From NCBI GenBank assembly GCA_050305405.1, contig JBNLFG010000002.1, positions 248,001 to 312,000 on the forward strand: a DNA stretch of 64,000 nucleotides, given 5' to 3'. Position numbers and translations under genes: made by a program. The notes under the pieces are model-generated. The model ran no database searches. It had not been told where the DNA came from and saw nothing but the letters and a program-made list of their open reading frames with translations. This DNA is from Desulfolinea sp050305405. GTDB taxonomy: Bacteria > Chloroflexota > Anaerolineae > Anaerolineales > Villigracilaceae. Shown piece after piece: positions 17,268 through 25,612 of this stretch. Each line of letters opens with the position of its first letter. Positions within the stretch are counted from its first letter, which is position 1.

Positions 17268-17762
17268 TTAGCCTTTGATGAATTTGCTGCCTTTTACACC
17301 GCAAATGGGGCAGGCTTCGGGCGCTTGCCCAAATTCGATATAGCCACAAACAGGGCAAAGATAAAAATCGACATCCAGGTCTTTGCCAGCTTGCACGGCT
17401 GCTAAAGCTTCAGAGTAAAGTTTTGCATGTACTTCCTCGGCTTCGACAGCGTATTTGAACATACGTTTTGCTTTGTGACCTTCAGCTTCAGCCTGCTCAA
17501 GCATGGGCGGGTACATTTTCTCGGTTTCGTAGGTCTCGCCTTCGATGGCGGCTTGCAGGTTTTCAACTGTCGAGCCAACACCCTCAAGTGCGTTCAAATG
17601 CCCTGCTGCGTGGATCTGTTCTGCCTGAGCGGTCAGACGGAATAAGCGGGCGATATTGGCAAAGCCATCGCGTTCTGCTTTTTGTGCAAAGGCAGTGTAT
17701 TTTTGAAAGGCTTGGCTTTCACCGGCAAAGGCTTCTTTTAGGTTTTCAGTGGTAGTAGGCAT
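17268..17762 (-). CDS. Rubrerythrin
   Basis: A 164-residue non-haem diiron protein that reduces peroxide in anaerobes and microaerophiles. The N-terminal four-helix bundle has the diiron ligands in 'EAFAGESQAFQKY', 'EQIHAAGHL', 'EAIEGETYETEKMY' and 'EAEEVHAKLY'. The C-terminal rubredoxin-like domain binds iron with 'CPVCGYIEF' and 'CPICGVKGSKF'. Length and order match classical rubrerythrin. It is a single-gene unit and suggests oxidative-stress defence in an organism with an anaerobic lifestyle. Confidence 0.96.
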   Translation of the reverse strand: MPTTTENLKEAFAGESQAFQKYTAFAQKAERDGFANIARLFRLTAQAEQIHAAGHLNALEGVGSTVENLQAAIEGETYETEKMYPPMLEQAEAEGHKAKRMFKYAVEAEEVHAKLYSEALAAVQAGKDLDVDFYLCPVCGYIEFGQAPEACPICGVKGSKFIKG

Positions 17763-17892
17763 TATATTCTCCTGATATTAAAATTTTCCTAACTATACAG
17801 GAAGTATCCTTTTTGGACGGGTGGTGTATGTCATCTTTTTAGGGGGAGAAGCGTCCCTAATACGGCAAAATATCCCCCTGGATTTGTTGAGC

Positions 17893-17994
17893 ATGGAAAA
17901 AGAAATGACCGTTATTCAAGCAGAAAATTTAGCCAAAGTCTTCAAACCCTTTATGGCGGCATTCCTGCTTTTTATTGGGTACTGCTTATGGTAA
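17893..17994 (+). pseudogene. Remnant resembling the N-terminus of an ABC-transporter ATPase
   Basis: A 33-codon ORF in the 309-base gap between rubrerythrin and the next gene. Residues 5-17 read 'MTVIQAENLAKVF', the typical first beta strand of an ABC ATPase, followed by 'KPFMAAF' and then an unrelated hydrophobic tail. No Walker A follows, so it is either a decayed fragment or a coincidental tiny membrane peptide. The rest of this gap shows no feature apart from a terminator at its end. Confidence 0.35.
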
Positions 17995-18033
17995 TTTGGC
18001 TTAAAACATTACTCGAGCACAGGCACTTAAAAG

Positions 18034-18066
18034 AAAAACTCTTCTGATTTCAGAAGAGTTTTTTCT
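18034..18066. terminator. Terminator downstream of the minus-strand alpha/beta hydrolase
   Basis: AAAACTCTTCTGA/TCAGAAGAGTTTT with a short T loop, A-run on one side and T-run on the other. It serves the gene ending at 18072 and could also stop plus-strand reading. Confidence 0.9.
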
Positions 18067-18071
18067 TTGAT

Positions 18072-19040
18072 TTATTCGCCGAGTGCTTCGTTGAAGAAGG
18101 CGGCCATTCTCCCTTGATATTCTTCGGGATAGAGGAACATAGCTTCGACGTGGCGTGCGCCGGGGATGATCCAGAGTTCGGCGTTTTCACCGGCGGCTTG
18201 ATAGAGCGGCTCCGCCGCTGCGACACTGATCCATTCATCCTGGTCGCCCTGTGTGATCATGATCGGGCGGTTGGCATTATTCTGCACAGCGGCGATCGGG
18301 CTGATCCCGTTTAAGTCGTAGCCATCCCATTTTGAGATGGTCAGGACGGCGTTCTTCATAAAGGCGGGCAGGCCATACATGGCGAGTTGATCGTCCAAAA
18401 CGGCGGGAATATCGGTGAAGGAACTATCTGCCCATATCGCCCCGATGTTTGGGTCGGCGCCGAAAGCGTTCAGGCTGGTGGCAGCGCCCATTGAAACGCC
18501 CATCAAGCCGATTTTCTCGGGAGCGTAGCCTTCTTCCACCAACCAATCGAAAGCACCCAGCACATCCTTATATTCTTCAACACCGGCTGTGTAGCGCTCT
18601 CCAACTACATCCGATGCGCCATGATTGCGCAGGTCGATCAGCAGGATATTGAAGCCCTTATTTGCCAGCATTCCGGCAGGCAGCAGCACGGATGTGTTGC
18701 GCTTGCAAACGTCGCCGCCGTGCGTGACGATGATGGCTTTATCGGAAGGGGTGGAAGCGGGCACGAACCAGCCGCTGATGCGCACGTTGTCTTCACGGGA
18801 TGTGAACTCGACATCTTCGTAGCTGCCCATTAGGTAAGGCGTGACGTCAATATCGATTTCGGGATAGTCGTATTCGCCTTTGAAATTGGCAGGGGTGAAA
18901 TCGCGCCGCCCGTCCATGTAGACGCTCTCGCAATTGGGGTGGGTGACCGTCATCATATTGTAGATGTAGCTGCCGAGCCCGAAATAGACGCCAATGGCGA
19001 GCAGCAGCACGATCCCTGAGATTGTGATGATCTTTTTCAT
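18072..19040 (-). CDS. Membrane-anchored alpha/beta hydrolase (S9/DUF1749-like)
   Basis: A 322-residue protein with one N-terminal membrane anchor (4-24) and an extracytoplasmic hydrolase domain. Motifs: 'VTHGGDVCKRN' (oxyanion region), nucleophile elbow G181-V-S183-M-G185, acid in 'ITQGDQDEWISV' and His in 'PGARHVEAM'. It resembles YqkD/YfhR-type dipeptidyl-peptidase-like hydrolases. I place the start at the second ATG (19040), preceded by GAGAGGACACT; the upstream in-frame ATG (19079) has no ribosome-binding site and would precede the hydrophobic anchor by 13 polar residues. Confidence 0.83.
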   Translation of the reverse strand: MKKIITISGIVLLLAIGVYFGLGSYIYNMMTVTHPNCESVYMDGRRDFTPANFKGEYDYPEIDIDVTPYLMGSYEDVEFTSREDNVRISGWFVPASTPSDKAIIVTHGGDVCKRNTSVLLPAGMLANKGFNILLIDLRNHGASDVVGERYTAGVEEYKDVLGAFDWLVEEGYAPEKIGLMGVSMGAATSLNAFGADPNIGAIWADSSFTDIPAVLDDQLAMYGLPAFMKNAVLTISKWDGYDLNGISPIAAVQNNANRPIMITQGDQDEWISVAAAEPLYQAAGENAELWIIPGARHVEAMFLYPEEYQGRMAAFFNEALGE

Positions 19041-19158
19041 AGTGTCCTCTCTGATGAAAATGCCCTCAAAGGAGGACATTCATTTTTATCGGGAGTAGTA
19101 TAGCGTTTTGTCGTACTTCTTCGCAGGGAAGAATGTCACGATTTTGGGCTATTCATTT

Positions 19159-19218
19159 ACCACAGAGCGCACGGAGTTCACAGAGATTAACAGAAAAGAC
19201 GCTGTGCTCTCCGTGGTG
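19159..19218. repeat. Dispersed repeat, family D (ACCACAGAG type)
   Basis: The element begins ACCACAGAGCGCACGG and ends GCTCTCCGTGGTG, so its ends are complementary. Related copies are at 55114-55191, 55832-55888 (half) and 60861-60892 (half). Confidence 0.8.
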
Positions 19219-19223
19219 AGTTT

Positions 19224-20501
19224 TTAACTGACGCTTGCCTGCAACGCCTGCGCCAGATCTTCCAGAATATCGTCGATATGCTCGATGCCGACGCAGAGAC
19301 GCAGCGTGCCTTCCGAGATGCCTGCCGCTTTCAGCTCAAGCGGCGAAAGCTGACGGTGCGTTGTCGATGCAGGATGAGCCGCCAGCGACTTGGCATCGCC
19401 GATATTGACGAGACGTTTGAAAAGTTTCAACGAATCGAAGAAACGTACACCCGCATCAAAACCGCCTTTGATGTCGAAAGACATCAGTGCCGAGGGTTTT
19501 CCAGCGGTGTATTTTTGCGCTAATTCGTAATAAGGAGAAGAGGGAAGCCCGGCGTAATTGACTGAATCCACCTGCGGGTGCTCACTCAAATACTTTGCCA
19601 CCTTGGCTGCGTTTTCGCAATGCCGTTCCATACGAAGATGCAGAGTCTCGATGCCTTGCAGGATCAAAAAGGCGTTAAAGGGACTCAGCGCCGACCCCAT
19701 ATTGCGCATCGGCACAGTGCGGGCGCGCGCGATAAAGGCTGCCGGGCCCATTGCCTCGGCATAAACTACACCATGATAGGCGGCTTCGGGCGTATTCAAC
19801 GTCGGGAAACGTTCGGCATTTTCCGCCCATGGGAACTTCCCGCTATCGACGATGATGCCGCCGAGCGAGTTGCCGTGTCCGCCCATATACTTGGTCAGCG
19901 AGTGGACAACAATATCTGCGCCGTAGTCAATCGGGCGGATCAGCATCGGCGAAGCGACGGTATTATCGACCATCAGCGGCACGCCGTGTTTGTGCGCCAT
20001 CGCCGCAAGCGCTTCGATGTCTACGAGTGCGCCAACGGGGTTGGAGATGCTCTCACAAAAGACCAGGCTGGTCTTCTCGTCAATCAGTTTCTCCAAACTT
20101 TCAGGGCTTCCGTCTTCCGCAAAGCGGGCTTCGATGCCCAGCTTGGCAAAAAGGTGTGTAAAGAGCGTGTACGTCCCACCATAGAGCAGTGGCGTGGCGA
20201 CGATATTATTGCCCGCCTCGGCAATTGTCAGCACAGCATAATGGATCGCCGCACTGCCGGCGCTGGTCGCCAACGCGCCGATCCCGCCCTCGAGCGCCGC
20301 CACCCGTTTTTCGAGCACGGTGTTGGTCGGGTTCATCAGGCGGGTGTAGATATTGCCTTCGACTTCGAGATTGAACAAGTCCGCGCCGTGTTGGGCGGAA
20401 TCAAACTCATAAGCGACGGTCTGATAAATGGGTACCGCCACAGATTTAGTGGTCGGCTCGGATGTGTATCCGCTGTGGATGGCGAGGGTTTCTGGTTTCA
20501 T
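19224..20501 (-). CDS. metY: O-acetylhomoserine sulfhydrylase
   Basis: A 425-residue PLP enzyme of the Cys/Met metabolism family that makes homocysteine from O-acyl-homoserine and sulfide. The length and the start 'ETLAIHSGYTSEPTTKSVAVPIYQT' match MetY rather than the shorter MetB/MetZ. The Schiff-base lysine is K204 in 'VVHSLTKYMGGHG'; 'YTRLMNPTN' and 'SSPYYELAQKY' are MetY signatures. It lies just downstream of metA on the same strand with a palindromic repeat between them, so the two form the acyl-homoserine to homocysteine route. No SAM riboswitch could be recognised in front. Confidence 0.95.
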   Translation of the reverse strand: MKPETLAIHSGYTSEPTTKSVAVPIYQTVAYEFDSAQHGADLFNLEVEGNIYTRLMNPTNTVLEKRVAALEGGIGALATSAGSAAIHYAVLTIAEAGNNIVATPLLYGGTYTLFTHLFAKLGIEARFAEDGSPESLEKLIDEKTSLVFCESISNPVGALVDIEALAAMAHKHGVPLMVDNTVASPMLIRPIDYGADIVVHSLTKYMGGHGNSLGGIIVDSGKFPWAENAERFPTLNTPEAAYHGVVYAEAMGPAAFIARARTVPMRNMGSALSPFNAFLILQGIETLHLRMERHCENAAKVAKYLSEHPQVDSVNYAGLPSSPYYELAQKYTAGKPSALMSFDIKGGFDAGVRFFDSLKLFKRLVNIGDAKSLAAHPASTTHRQLSPLELKAAGISEGTLRLCVGIEHIDDILEDLAQALQASVS

Positions 20502-20565
20502 TTTCTTCTCCTTTGATGGGGAACGGGGCGGACGTGTGAGGGGCTGGGTTCCGTTATAGTCGCTA

Positions 20566-20658
20566 GGTGCGTCGCACCAGGTTTAATCGGTTTAATGCTT
20601 ATCGATCGGCATTTTTCTGTTTAAAAGGACTACTACCAACTTTCTGGTGCGACGCACC
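20566..20658. repeat. Palindromic element, family B (GGTGCGTCGCACC type)
   Basis: A perfect 15-base terminal inverted repeat, GGTGCGTCGCACCAG and CTGGTGCGACGCACC, bounds 93 bases containing GGCATTTTTCTGTTTAAA. Each arm is itself a 13-base palindrome. A second copy is at 59217-59304. It occupies most of the metA-metY gap. Confidence 0.85.
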
Positions 20659-20700
20659 GCTGGTTGGGCACCAAGCGTAGATAACGGTATCAAGCCAAAA

Positions 20701-21795
20701 TCATGAGCGATCCGCGGCTGCTTTGGCGTTCAGCCCAAGCGGATCATTCGGGTCGATATGCGGCGGGAAGGCGATCTTGCGATCCACATCCGTGAGCTGA
20801 TAGATGAGGCCGATCCAATTGTTGAAGAAGGCGCGTCCTGAGTCGCGCCAGGTGTTGTCGAGCCAGGGTTCAAGCTCTTTTTCGGGAAACTCAGGGACGG
20901 GATTGCCCTGCTCAAGCGCTGCGTAAACAAGCTCCTGATAGTAGTTCACGATCTTTTTGGCTTTTCTGCCAAAGTAGTTTTCTGGATGCGGCGGATACTC
21001 GTCGATCTCGCCGTTGATAAAGCGCTGGACTTCACGCTTGTATTCCTTGAGTAGGGAGATGTGATCGTATTCGGGATGCCCCTGCAGGAAAACAAGGCGG
21101 AATTGGTCGGGGCTGACGGCGAGATGCACGCCGCCCTCTTCGCTGTAGACGAGCGTTTTGTAGCCAGCGACTTCGAGCTGAGCGCGGCTGACGTCGTTGT
21201 TGCGGGAGTGGGGCACGTCGAAGCGGGTGTTCATGTCGAGCAGGAGGGGGTGATCGCTGCGGGTGACGCGGTGATTGTAAACGCCCCAACGTTTTTTCGG
21301 CAGACGTTTGCGTTCGATGCGGCTGATGGCTTTGGCAATGGCGTGCGTGGACAGGCAGGATGCCAGCGTAGACGTCACGTTTTGCATCGACCACTCGATC
21401 ACGTCCCGCAGGTCGTCCCAGAAGGGTTCTTCATCAAGGTTGGGGTTGGCGATGTTGGCGCCCGTGACGATCAGAGCGTCGAGACCTTCTTCCTTAAGTT
21501 GCTCGAAGGGCGTGTAATACTGGTCGATGTAGGCTTGTGTTTCCGGACTGCGTTTGAAGCTTGGCATCGTGGTGGGATAGATGTAGAACTGGGCAATCTG
21601 GTTAGAACTACCGACAAGGCGCAGAAATTGCAGCTCGGTGACCTTGAAGGCGGAGTCGGGCATCATGTTCAGGAAGCCGATGTGCAACTCGCGGATGTCC
21701 TGCTTGAGGGCTTGGTCGAGGCTGAGCACTTCGTGACGATGAATGGTGCGCAGCTTTTCGAGGCTGGGGAGGGGGGTATGGGCTACTAAGGGCAT
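20701..21795 (-). CDS. metA: Homoserine O-acyltransferase, MetA family
   Basis: A 364-residue enzyme of the MetA (homoserine trans-succinylase/acetylase) family, acylating homoserine for methionine synthesis. 'HIGFLNMMPDSAFKVTELQFLRLVG' near the start is the family signature; the nucleophile is C147 in 'LASCLSTHAIAKA'; the catalytic His region is 'FLQGHPEYD'. The loop that sets acyl-donor choice in this family reads G112-A-N-I-A116, so the position that is Gly (succinyl) or Glu (acetyl) in studied enzymes is Ala. It is longer than the ~310 residues of E. coli MetA, with a C-terminal extension. Partner metY is downstream. Confidence 0.93.
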   Translation of the reverse strand: MPLVAHTPLPSLEKLRTIHRHEVLSLDQALKQDIRELHIGFLNMMPDSAFKVTELQFLRLVGSSNQIAQFYIYPTTMPSFKRSPETQAYIDQYYTPFEQLKEEGLDALIVTGANIANPNLDEEPFWDDLRDVIEWSMQNVTSTLASCLSTHAIAKAISRIERKRLPKKRWGVYNHRVTRSDHPLLLDMNTRFDVPHSRNNDVSRAQLEVAGYKTLVYSEEGGVHLAVSPDQFRLVFLQGHPEYDHISLLKEYKREVQRFINGEIDEYPPHPENYFGRKAKKIVNYYQELVYAALEQGNPVPEFPEKELEPWLDNTWRDSGRAFFNNWIGLIYQLTDVDRKIAFPPHIDPNDPLGLNAKAAADRS

Positions 21796-21884
21796 GGTTT
21801 TTCTCTTTTGTTTTCACCATAGAGTGTATGGAGTTTTTTTGTGTGTTTTGCTTTACTGATATCACAGAATAAGACATGTTGGCA

Positions 21885-22030
21885 AAATGCCTGCCCCCTC
21901 TGTCCTTCGGACATCTCCCCCAAATTCCAAAAGCGTGGAATTTAGGGGAGACCAGACGATAAGTTTATTCCTGTCCCCTATTTTGCTTGCAAAATGGGGG
22001 ACGCCCCAGCGAAGCGAGGGGCAGGAGGCT
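21885..22030. repeat. Composite palindromic repeat (CCTGCCCC type), family E
   Basis: CCTGCCCC at the left and GGGGCAGG at the right enclose nested hairpins (GTCCTTCGGAC; CAAATTCC with GGAATTTAGG; CCCCTATTTTGC with GCAAAATGGGG). The 398-base gap between metA and the DUF1304 gene holds this element and a terminator; no gene is seen. Confidence 0.7.
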
Positions 22031-22122
22031 TAACGTCTGATTTGAAGGAAAATCTATGTAATATCAGTCATTTCAAACGTTGTGATCTCCGTATTCTCAG
22101 TGGCTTATCAATATATGCAAAA

Positions 22123-22158
22123 CTGCGAAGGATGACTTCTTTGCCATATCCTTCGCAG
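22123..22158 (-). terminator. Terminator of the DUF1304 gene
   Basis: CTGCGAAGGAT/ATCCTTCGCAG is an 11-base perfect stem; read on the minus strand it is followed by TTTTGC and lies 35 bases after the stop codon at 22194. Confidence 0.75.
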
Positions 22159-22193
22159 GTGGGTTAAATTCGTCTTAGGATAGTACAAAAAAA

Positions 22194-22550
22194 TCAGAGA
22201 AGCAAGAGCAAAATTAGCCCAATTGTGGCAGGCAGGGCCTGAATGTAGAGAATCTTGCGGCTGGCGGTCAGTCCGCCGAAGATACCGGCGATAAGTACAC
22301 AGATCAAAAAGAAGGTTTTGATGCTCATCCCGGCTGCGCCAAGCGTGAGACCCCAGATGAGACCTGCTGCTAGAAAGCCGTTATAGAGACCCTGATTCGC
22401 CGCCAGAGTTTTTGATGCCGTAGCCGCTTCTTCGGTCGTTCCAAAGGCACGCCGACCGACGGGTTTGTCCCAATAGAACATCTCCAGCACGAGAAAGGCG
22501 ATGTGCTGGAGCGCGATGATAGCGATAATACTATTTGTAAGTGTACTCAT
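22194..22550 (-). CDS. DUF1304 family membrane protein
   Basis: About 118 residues with four hydrophobic segments. 'HIAFLVLEMFYWDKPVGRRAF' and 'NQGLYNGFLAAGLIWGL' are the two conserved blocks of DUF1304 (an uncharacterised inner-membrane family). The in-frame extension to 22604 adds 18 polar residues without a ribosome-binding site; the internal ATG at 22550 has AAGGA upstream and begins at the normal position. Function unknown. Confidence 0.83.
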   Translation of the reverse strand: MSTLTNSIIAIIALQHIAFLVLEMFYWDKPVGRRAFGTTEEAATASKTLAANQGLYNGFLAAGLIWGLTLGAAGMSIKTFFLICVLIAGIFGGLTASRKILYIQALPATIGLILLLLL

Positions 22551-22720
22551 AAGAATGTTGTCCTTGTTCTGGTAATTGATTGACGATAAAAGAGATGGTC
22601 GCATTCATAATAATCATTTTTTTGGGGAGCGTGTGCAATTTTAGAAAGTTTAGATCAGTTTTATTTCATCGGCCTATTTTGGCATGTGATGGCTCAGTTT
22701 TTGGAAAAGAAGCACTGAAA

Positions 22721-23590
22721 TTAAGGGATTTCGGCAAAGGCTTCCATCGACGCGAATCCGACCCCGACCATGCTGCGACCTGTATGCGCTCCCAGGGTCA
22801 GTGACATGGGCCCCGTTGGCAACCATGTGCAATCGAAAAGTTTGTCGACCATTTCGCGCAACATGCTTCCACCTTCAGGATTATCGGAATATAGCACCTG
22901 AACCATTAGCTTACTGCCTGCTGCATGCTTCTCTGTAATTAGATTGGCTAATCCTTGAAGGGCGCGTTTGAAAGTACGCGTTTGGCCCAACTGAATATAG
23001 GTGCCGCCTACTTTTTCAACGCCGATGAGCGGCTTGAGATTTAGGATGGATGCTATGATGCCCTTCATGTGGCTGATACGCCCGCCGTGGATCAGGTATT
23101 TGAGTTCGTCGAGGGTGTACATGCAATCGGTCGCGTCGCTGATGCGTTTGACCAGCCCCAAAATTTGATCTTTCGCCCAGCCAGCCTTAATCGCACGCGC
23201 AGCGGCATAAACTTGCCATCCCGAAGCAGCTGTCAGGGTTTTGGTATCAATATGGGTCACGTTCGCTTCGGGTACCAGTTTTGCGCCTTCGAGTGCGGCA
23301 TTAAACGTACCACTCAATCCTGACGTGATGTGGATCGATAAAATATCCGGATCTGTGGCGGCGACCTTTCGGTACATCTCAGCGAATTCGCCCGCCGAAG
23401 GTTGGGACGTGGTTGGAAGATTGCCACTCGCTTCGAGCAAGGGGTAAAAATCTTTGTGCTGAATATCCACACCTTCGCGGTAGGATTTTCCGTCCAATGT
23501 GACGGTGAGTGGAACCGTGTGGATATTTAATTCGTCTTCTTCGCCAGCGGGAAGGCGTAAGTCTGTGCCGCTATCAGTTACGATTTGCAT
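22721..23590 (-). CDS. DegV family fatty-acid-binding protein
   Basis: A 289-residue protein of the DegV/FakB family. 'IVTDSGTDLRLP' opens the domain, and 'LPTTSQPSAGEFAEMY' (~65-80) and 'SGLSGTFNAA' bind the fatty-acid carboxylate. FakB proteins present exogenous fatty acids to the kinase FakA; no fakA is in this window. The ATG at 23590 follows AGGAGA; the longer form from 23644 lacks such a site. The end at 22721 is about 40 residues into a well-conserved C-terminal tail, so the gene is complete. Confidence 0.9.
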   Translation of the reverse strand: MQIVTDSGTDLRLPAGEEDELNIHTVPLTVTLDGKSYREGVDIQHKDFYPLLEASGNLPTTSQPSAGEFAEMYRKVAATDPDILSIHITSGLSGTFNAALEGAKLVPEANVTHIDTKTLTAASGWQVYAAARAIKAGWAKDQILGLVKRISDATDCMYTLDELKYLIHGGRISHMKGIIASILNLKPLIGVEKVGGTYIQLGQTRTFKRALQGLANLITEKHAAGSKLMVQVLYSDNPEGGSMLREMVDKLFDCTWLPTGPMSLTLGAHTGRSMVGVGFASMEAFAEIP

Positions 23591-23783
23591 TTTTTCTCCT
23601 GGTGGGTGACCTGCTCGGTTTTTATGAGCAAGTTGTAGATTCAAATAATTACAGCGACAAAAGAGAGTTTTGTCACTTCTGGGAATGATTATCTCAGGGG
23701 TTTTTTCTTTTGGAATTACAAATGGTTAACAAACTTATAAGTCTCGGAGTTGCGAGGCTACGGCATGGACATGCCTATCATGA

Positions 23784-24545
23784 TTATTTCTTCGCCATCC
23801 AAATTGTCCACAGGTCTTTTTCGACCAGTGGATAACTTTCGGCAAGTCGGGCAAGGCGTTGAATGTAGATGTCCAGTTCGGCATCGCTGAGTTCGAAGAG
23901 AATACTCTTCCCTTTTCTAGTGAGTATCTCGTTTTCCAGCTCGTCCCAATCTTTATAGATACGGCGGACCTCCGCATACGAAATGATGTGTGTCTCTTTA
24001 AACCCCGCCACTTGTAGAAGTTCTGCATACTCCGTACGGGATGGGCGCCTTGCTCGCTCGAATTCGACCAAGCGGGGAAAGGTCTGCATCAGCTCTCGTC
24101 GAATCCAATGCTTATCGGATGTGGATCGCACATCTTCGATGGTGCGATCCTGTATGACCGCGATACCGTCTGGCCGCAGGATGCGCATCATCTCGTGGGT
24201 GTTGTCGCTTTTTTGCCTATCGTCAAGATGATGGATGAGTGCCCGCTCAAAAACGATGTCGCAGGATTTGTTTTCTAATCCAGTCTGTTCGCAGGGCGCA
24301 TTCACAAAGTTGACCTGTGGATAAGTCTTGCTGGCTTCCTGAATATATTGCAGGGAGAAATCCACACCAGTGACCGATCTTGCCCCGCAGCGGATGAAAC
24401 CTTCCGAGTAAATGCCTCCACCGCAGCCGATGTCGACCACATCTTTGCCCATTGGCTGGAGTGTCTCACGGCACCACGCTTCCCATGATGGAGCGACGTG
24501 CCGATTGGCGTATGTGCCAGAAGTAGATGGGTCTTGAAATTTCAT
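23784..24545 (-). CDS. Class I SAM-dependent methyltransferase
   Basis: A 253-residue protein with a Rossmann methyltransferase core: motif I 'VVDIGCGGGIYSEGF' (~36-50), motif II 'VTGVDFS', and motif IV region 'DIVFERALIHHLDD'. 'EMMRILRPDGIAVIQDR' is the post-core strand typical of the UbiE/Methyltransf_11 type. The substrate is unknown; the gene is followed by no biosynthetic partner. The stop at 24555 of the upstream acetyltransferase is only nine bases away, so these genes are probably one transcript. Confidence 0.85.
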   Translation of the reverse strand: MKFQDPSTSGTYANRHVAPSWEAWCRETLQPMGKDVVDIGCGGGIYSEGFIRCGARSVTGVDFSLQYIQEASKTYPQVNFVNAPCEQTGLENKSCDIVFERALIHHLDDRQKSDNTHEMMRILRPDGIAVIQDRTIEDVRSTSDKHWIRRELMQTFPRLVEFERARRPSRTEYAELLQVAGFKETHIISYAEVRRIYKDWDELENEILTRKGKSILFELSDAELDIYIQRLARLAESYPLVEKDLWTIWMAKK

Positions 24546-24554
24546 AATTGGTAT

Positions 24555-25100
24555 TTAGCTTGTTTTCCATTCATCTTTTAGCAATCCATAGACAACATGG
24601 TCAACATATCGGCCATAAAGATTTTCGGCATTTCTGATCACGCCTTCTTCTTTCAGGTTTAATCTTTCGGGAATTGCCCTGCTTTTTGTGTTTTCTACGG
24701 CACATCTGATTTCAACTTTTCTCAAGGCTAATTCATCAAAACCAATGTCAATAAGTTTTGTGACAGATTTTGTCATAATACCTTTTTTGCCATGATCCTT
24801 ATCCAGCCAATAGCCGATAGCTCCTGTCCTTGTCGACGGTTCTATTGTGTTGTAACTTACTAATCCGACAATATTCTTTTGAAAGAGAATAACGCAGTTC
24901 AAGCCCCGCCCTTCTGCCATTTGGGATACGACTGATTTGATAAAGTCTTCGGTATCTTTTTGCTTTGTGTTGGCATCAAGCCATGGTAGCCATTCTTTTA
25001 GATAATCTCGATTCTTATCGACAAGGTTGTACAGTTCTTCGGCAAAGTGTGGCAAAGTAATTGCCAATTTTAAATCATGGTCGATTTCTCGATAGAACAT
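24555..25100 (-). CDS. RimJ/RimL-type GNAT acetyltransferase
   Basis: A 181-residue N-acetyltransferase similar to Bacillus YdaF and RimL: 'LVDKNRDYLKEWLPWLD' near the N-terminus, acetyl-CoA loop region 'DKDHGKKGIMTKSVTKLI' (the Q/RxxGxG motif reads D-H-G-K-K-G) and 'LRKVEIRCAVENTKSRAIPERLNLKEEG'. It probably acetylates a ribosomal protein N-terminus or a small amine. More A+T-rich than its neighbours. Confidence 0.87.
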   Translation of the reverse strand: MFYREIDHDLKLAITLPHFAEELYNLVDKNRDYLKEWLPWLDANTKQKDTEDFIKSVVSQMAEGRGLNCVILFQKNIVGLVSYNTIEPSTRTGAIGYWLDKDHGKKGIMTKSVTKLIDIGFDELALRKVEIRCAVENTKSRAIPERLNLKEEGVIRNAENLYGRYVDHVVYGLLKDEWKTS

Positions 25101-25149
25101 TCTGATTCCCTTTATTTACAATTATGGGCCTGATTTTGTCTTCTGGTTG

Positions 25150-25581
25150 CTATTTGAAAATGCTGATAAGAAAAGTGCCCAAGGAGATTATGAGACATAG
25201 TGGTGAATAGAATCTTGTGTCCAGTAAAGCAAACCGTGACGCTTTGTGTTTTTTGAAAAAACCAATATGGTCGAAGTCGCCAACGGCGCGCAAAAAGAAA
25301 ACGACAGTGATGCCCCATGTGCCCCAATAAAAGATGAAAGGCCATTGGGGCTTCACGAGTTGCTCGATGCGCCCCAGCACAATAAAGGCTGCTGTAAAAA
25401 GCGCCAGCGCAACGATGATGGTTGCCAAGGGGGATGGTGTAAAGAGGGCCTCCCCATTTTCTTTGGCAGGAACGGCAGTTGATGCTCCCCACGTACCGCC
25501 GAGCGCCCAGTAGACATGGATCGTGCCTAGCGTAATAAAAATTGCGAAAAGTATAAAGCCGATAATATGTAGAAAGTCCAT
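25150..25581 (-). CDS. DUF3995 family membrane protein
   Basis: A 143-residue protein with four hydrophobic segments. The start 'ITLGTIHVYWALGGTWG' and 'VPAKENGEALFTPSPLATIIVALAL' are the DUF3995 signature. Function is unknown; it is often found beside small acetyltransferases. A short gap of 31 bases separates it from the acetyltransferase upstream on the same strand. Confidence 0.8.
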   Translation of the reverse strand: MDFLHIIGFILFAIFITLGTIHVYWALGGTWGASTAVPAKENGEALFTPSPLATIIVALALFTAAFIVLGRIEQLVKPQWPFIFYWGTWGITVVFFLRAVGDFDHIGFFKKHKASRFALLDTRFYSPLCLIISLGTFLISIFK

Positions 25582-25612
25582 TCTCTATCTCTCAATCTTT
25601 TCCGGTGAAGGA

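Noticed and set aside
19578..20516. 312-codon plus-strand ORF opposite metY
   Set aside because: Shadow of metY in a G+C-rich region; the protein is rich in His, Arg and Gln without motifs.
20502..20700. SAM or SAH riboswitch before metY or metA
   Set aside because: No riboswitch core could be found; the gap is mainly a family B palindrome.
21061..21789. 242-codon plus-strand ORF opposite metA
   Set aside because: Shadow of metA; no start signal or recognisable domain.
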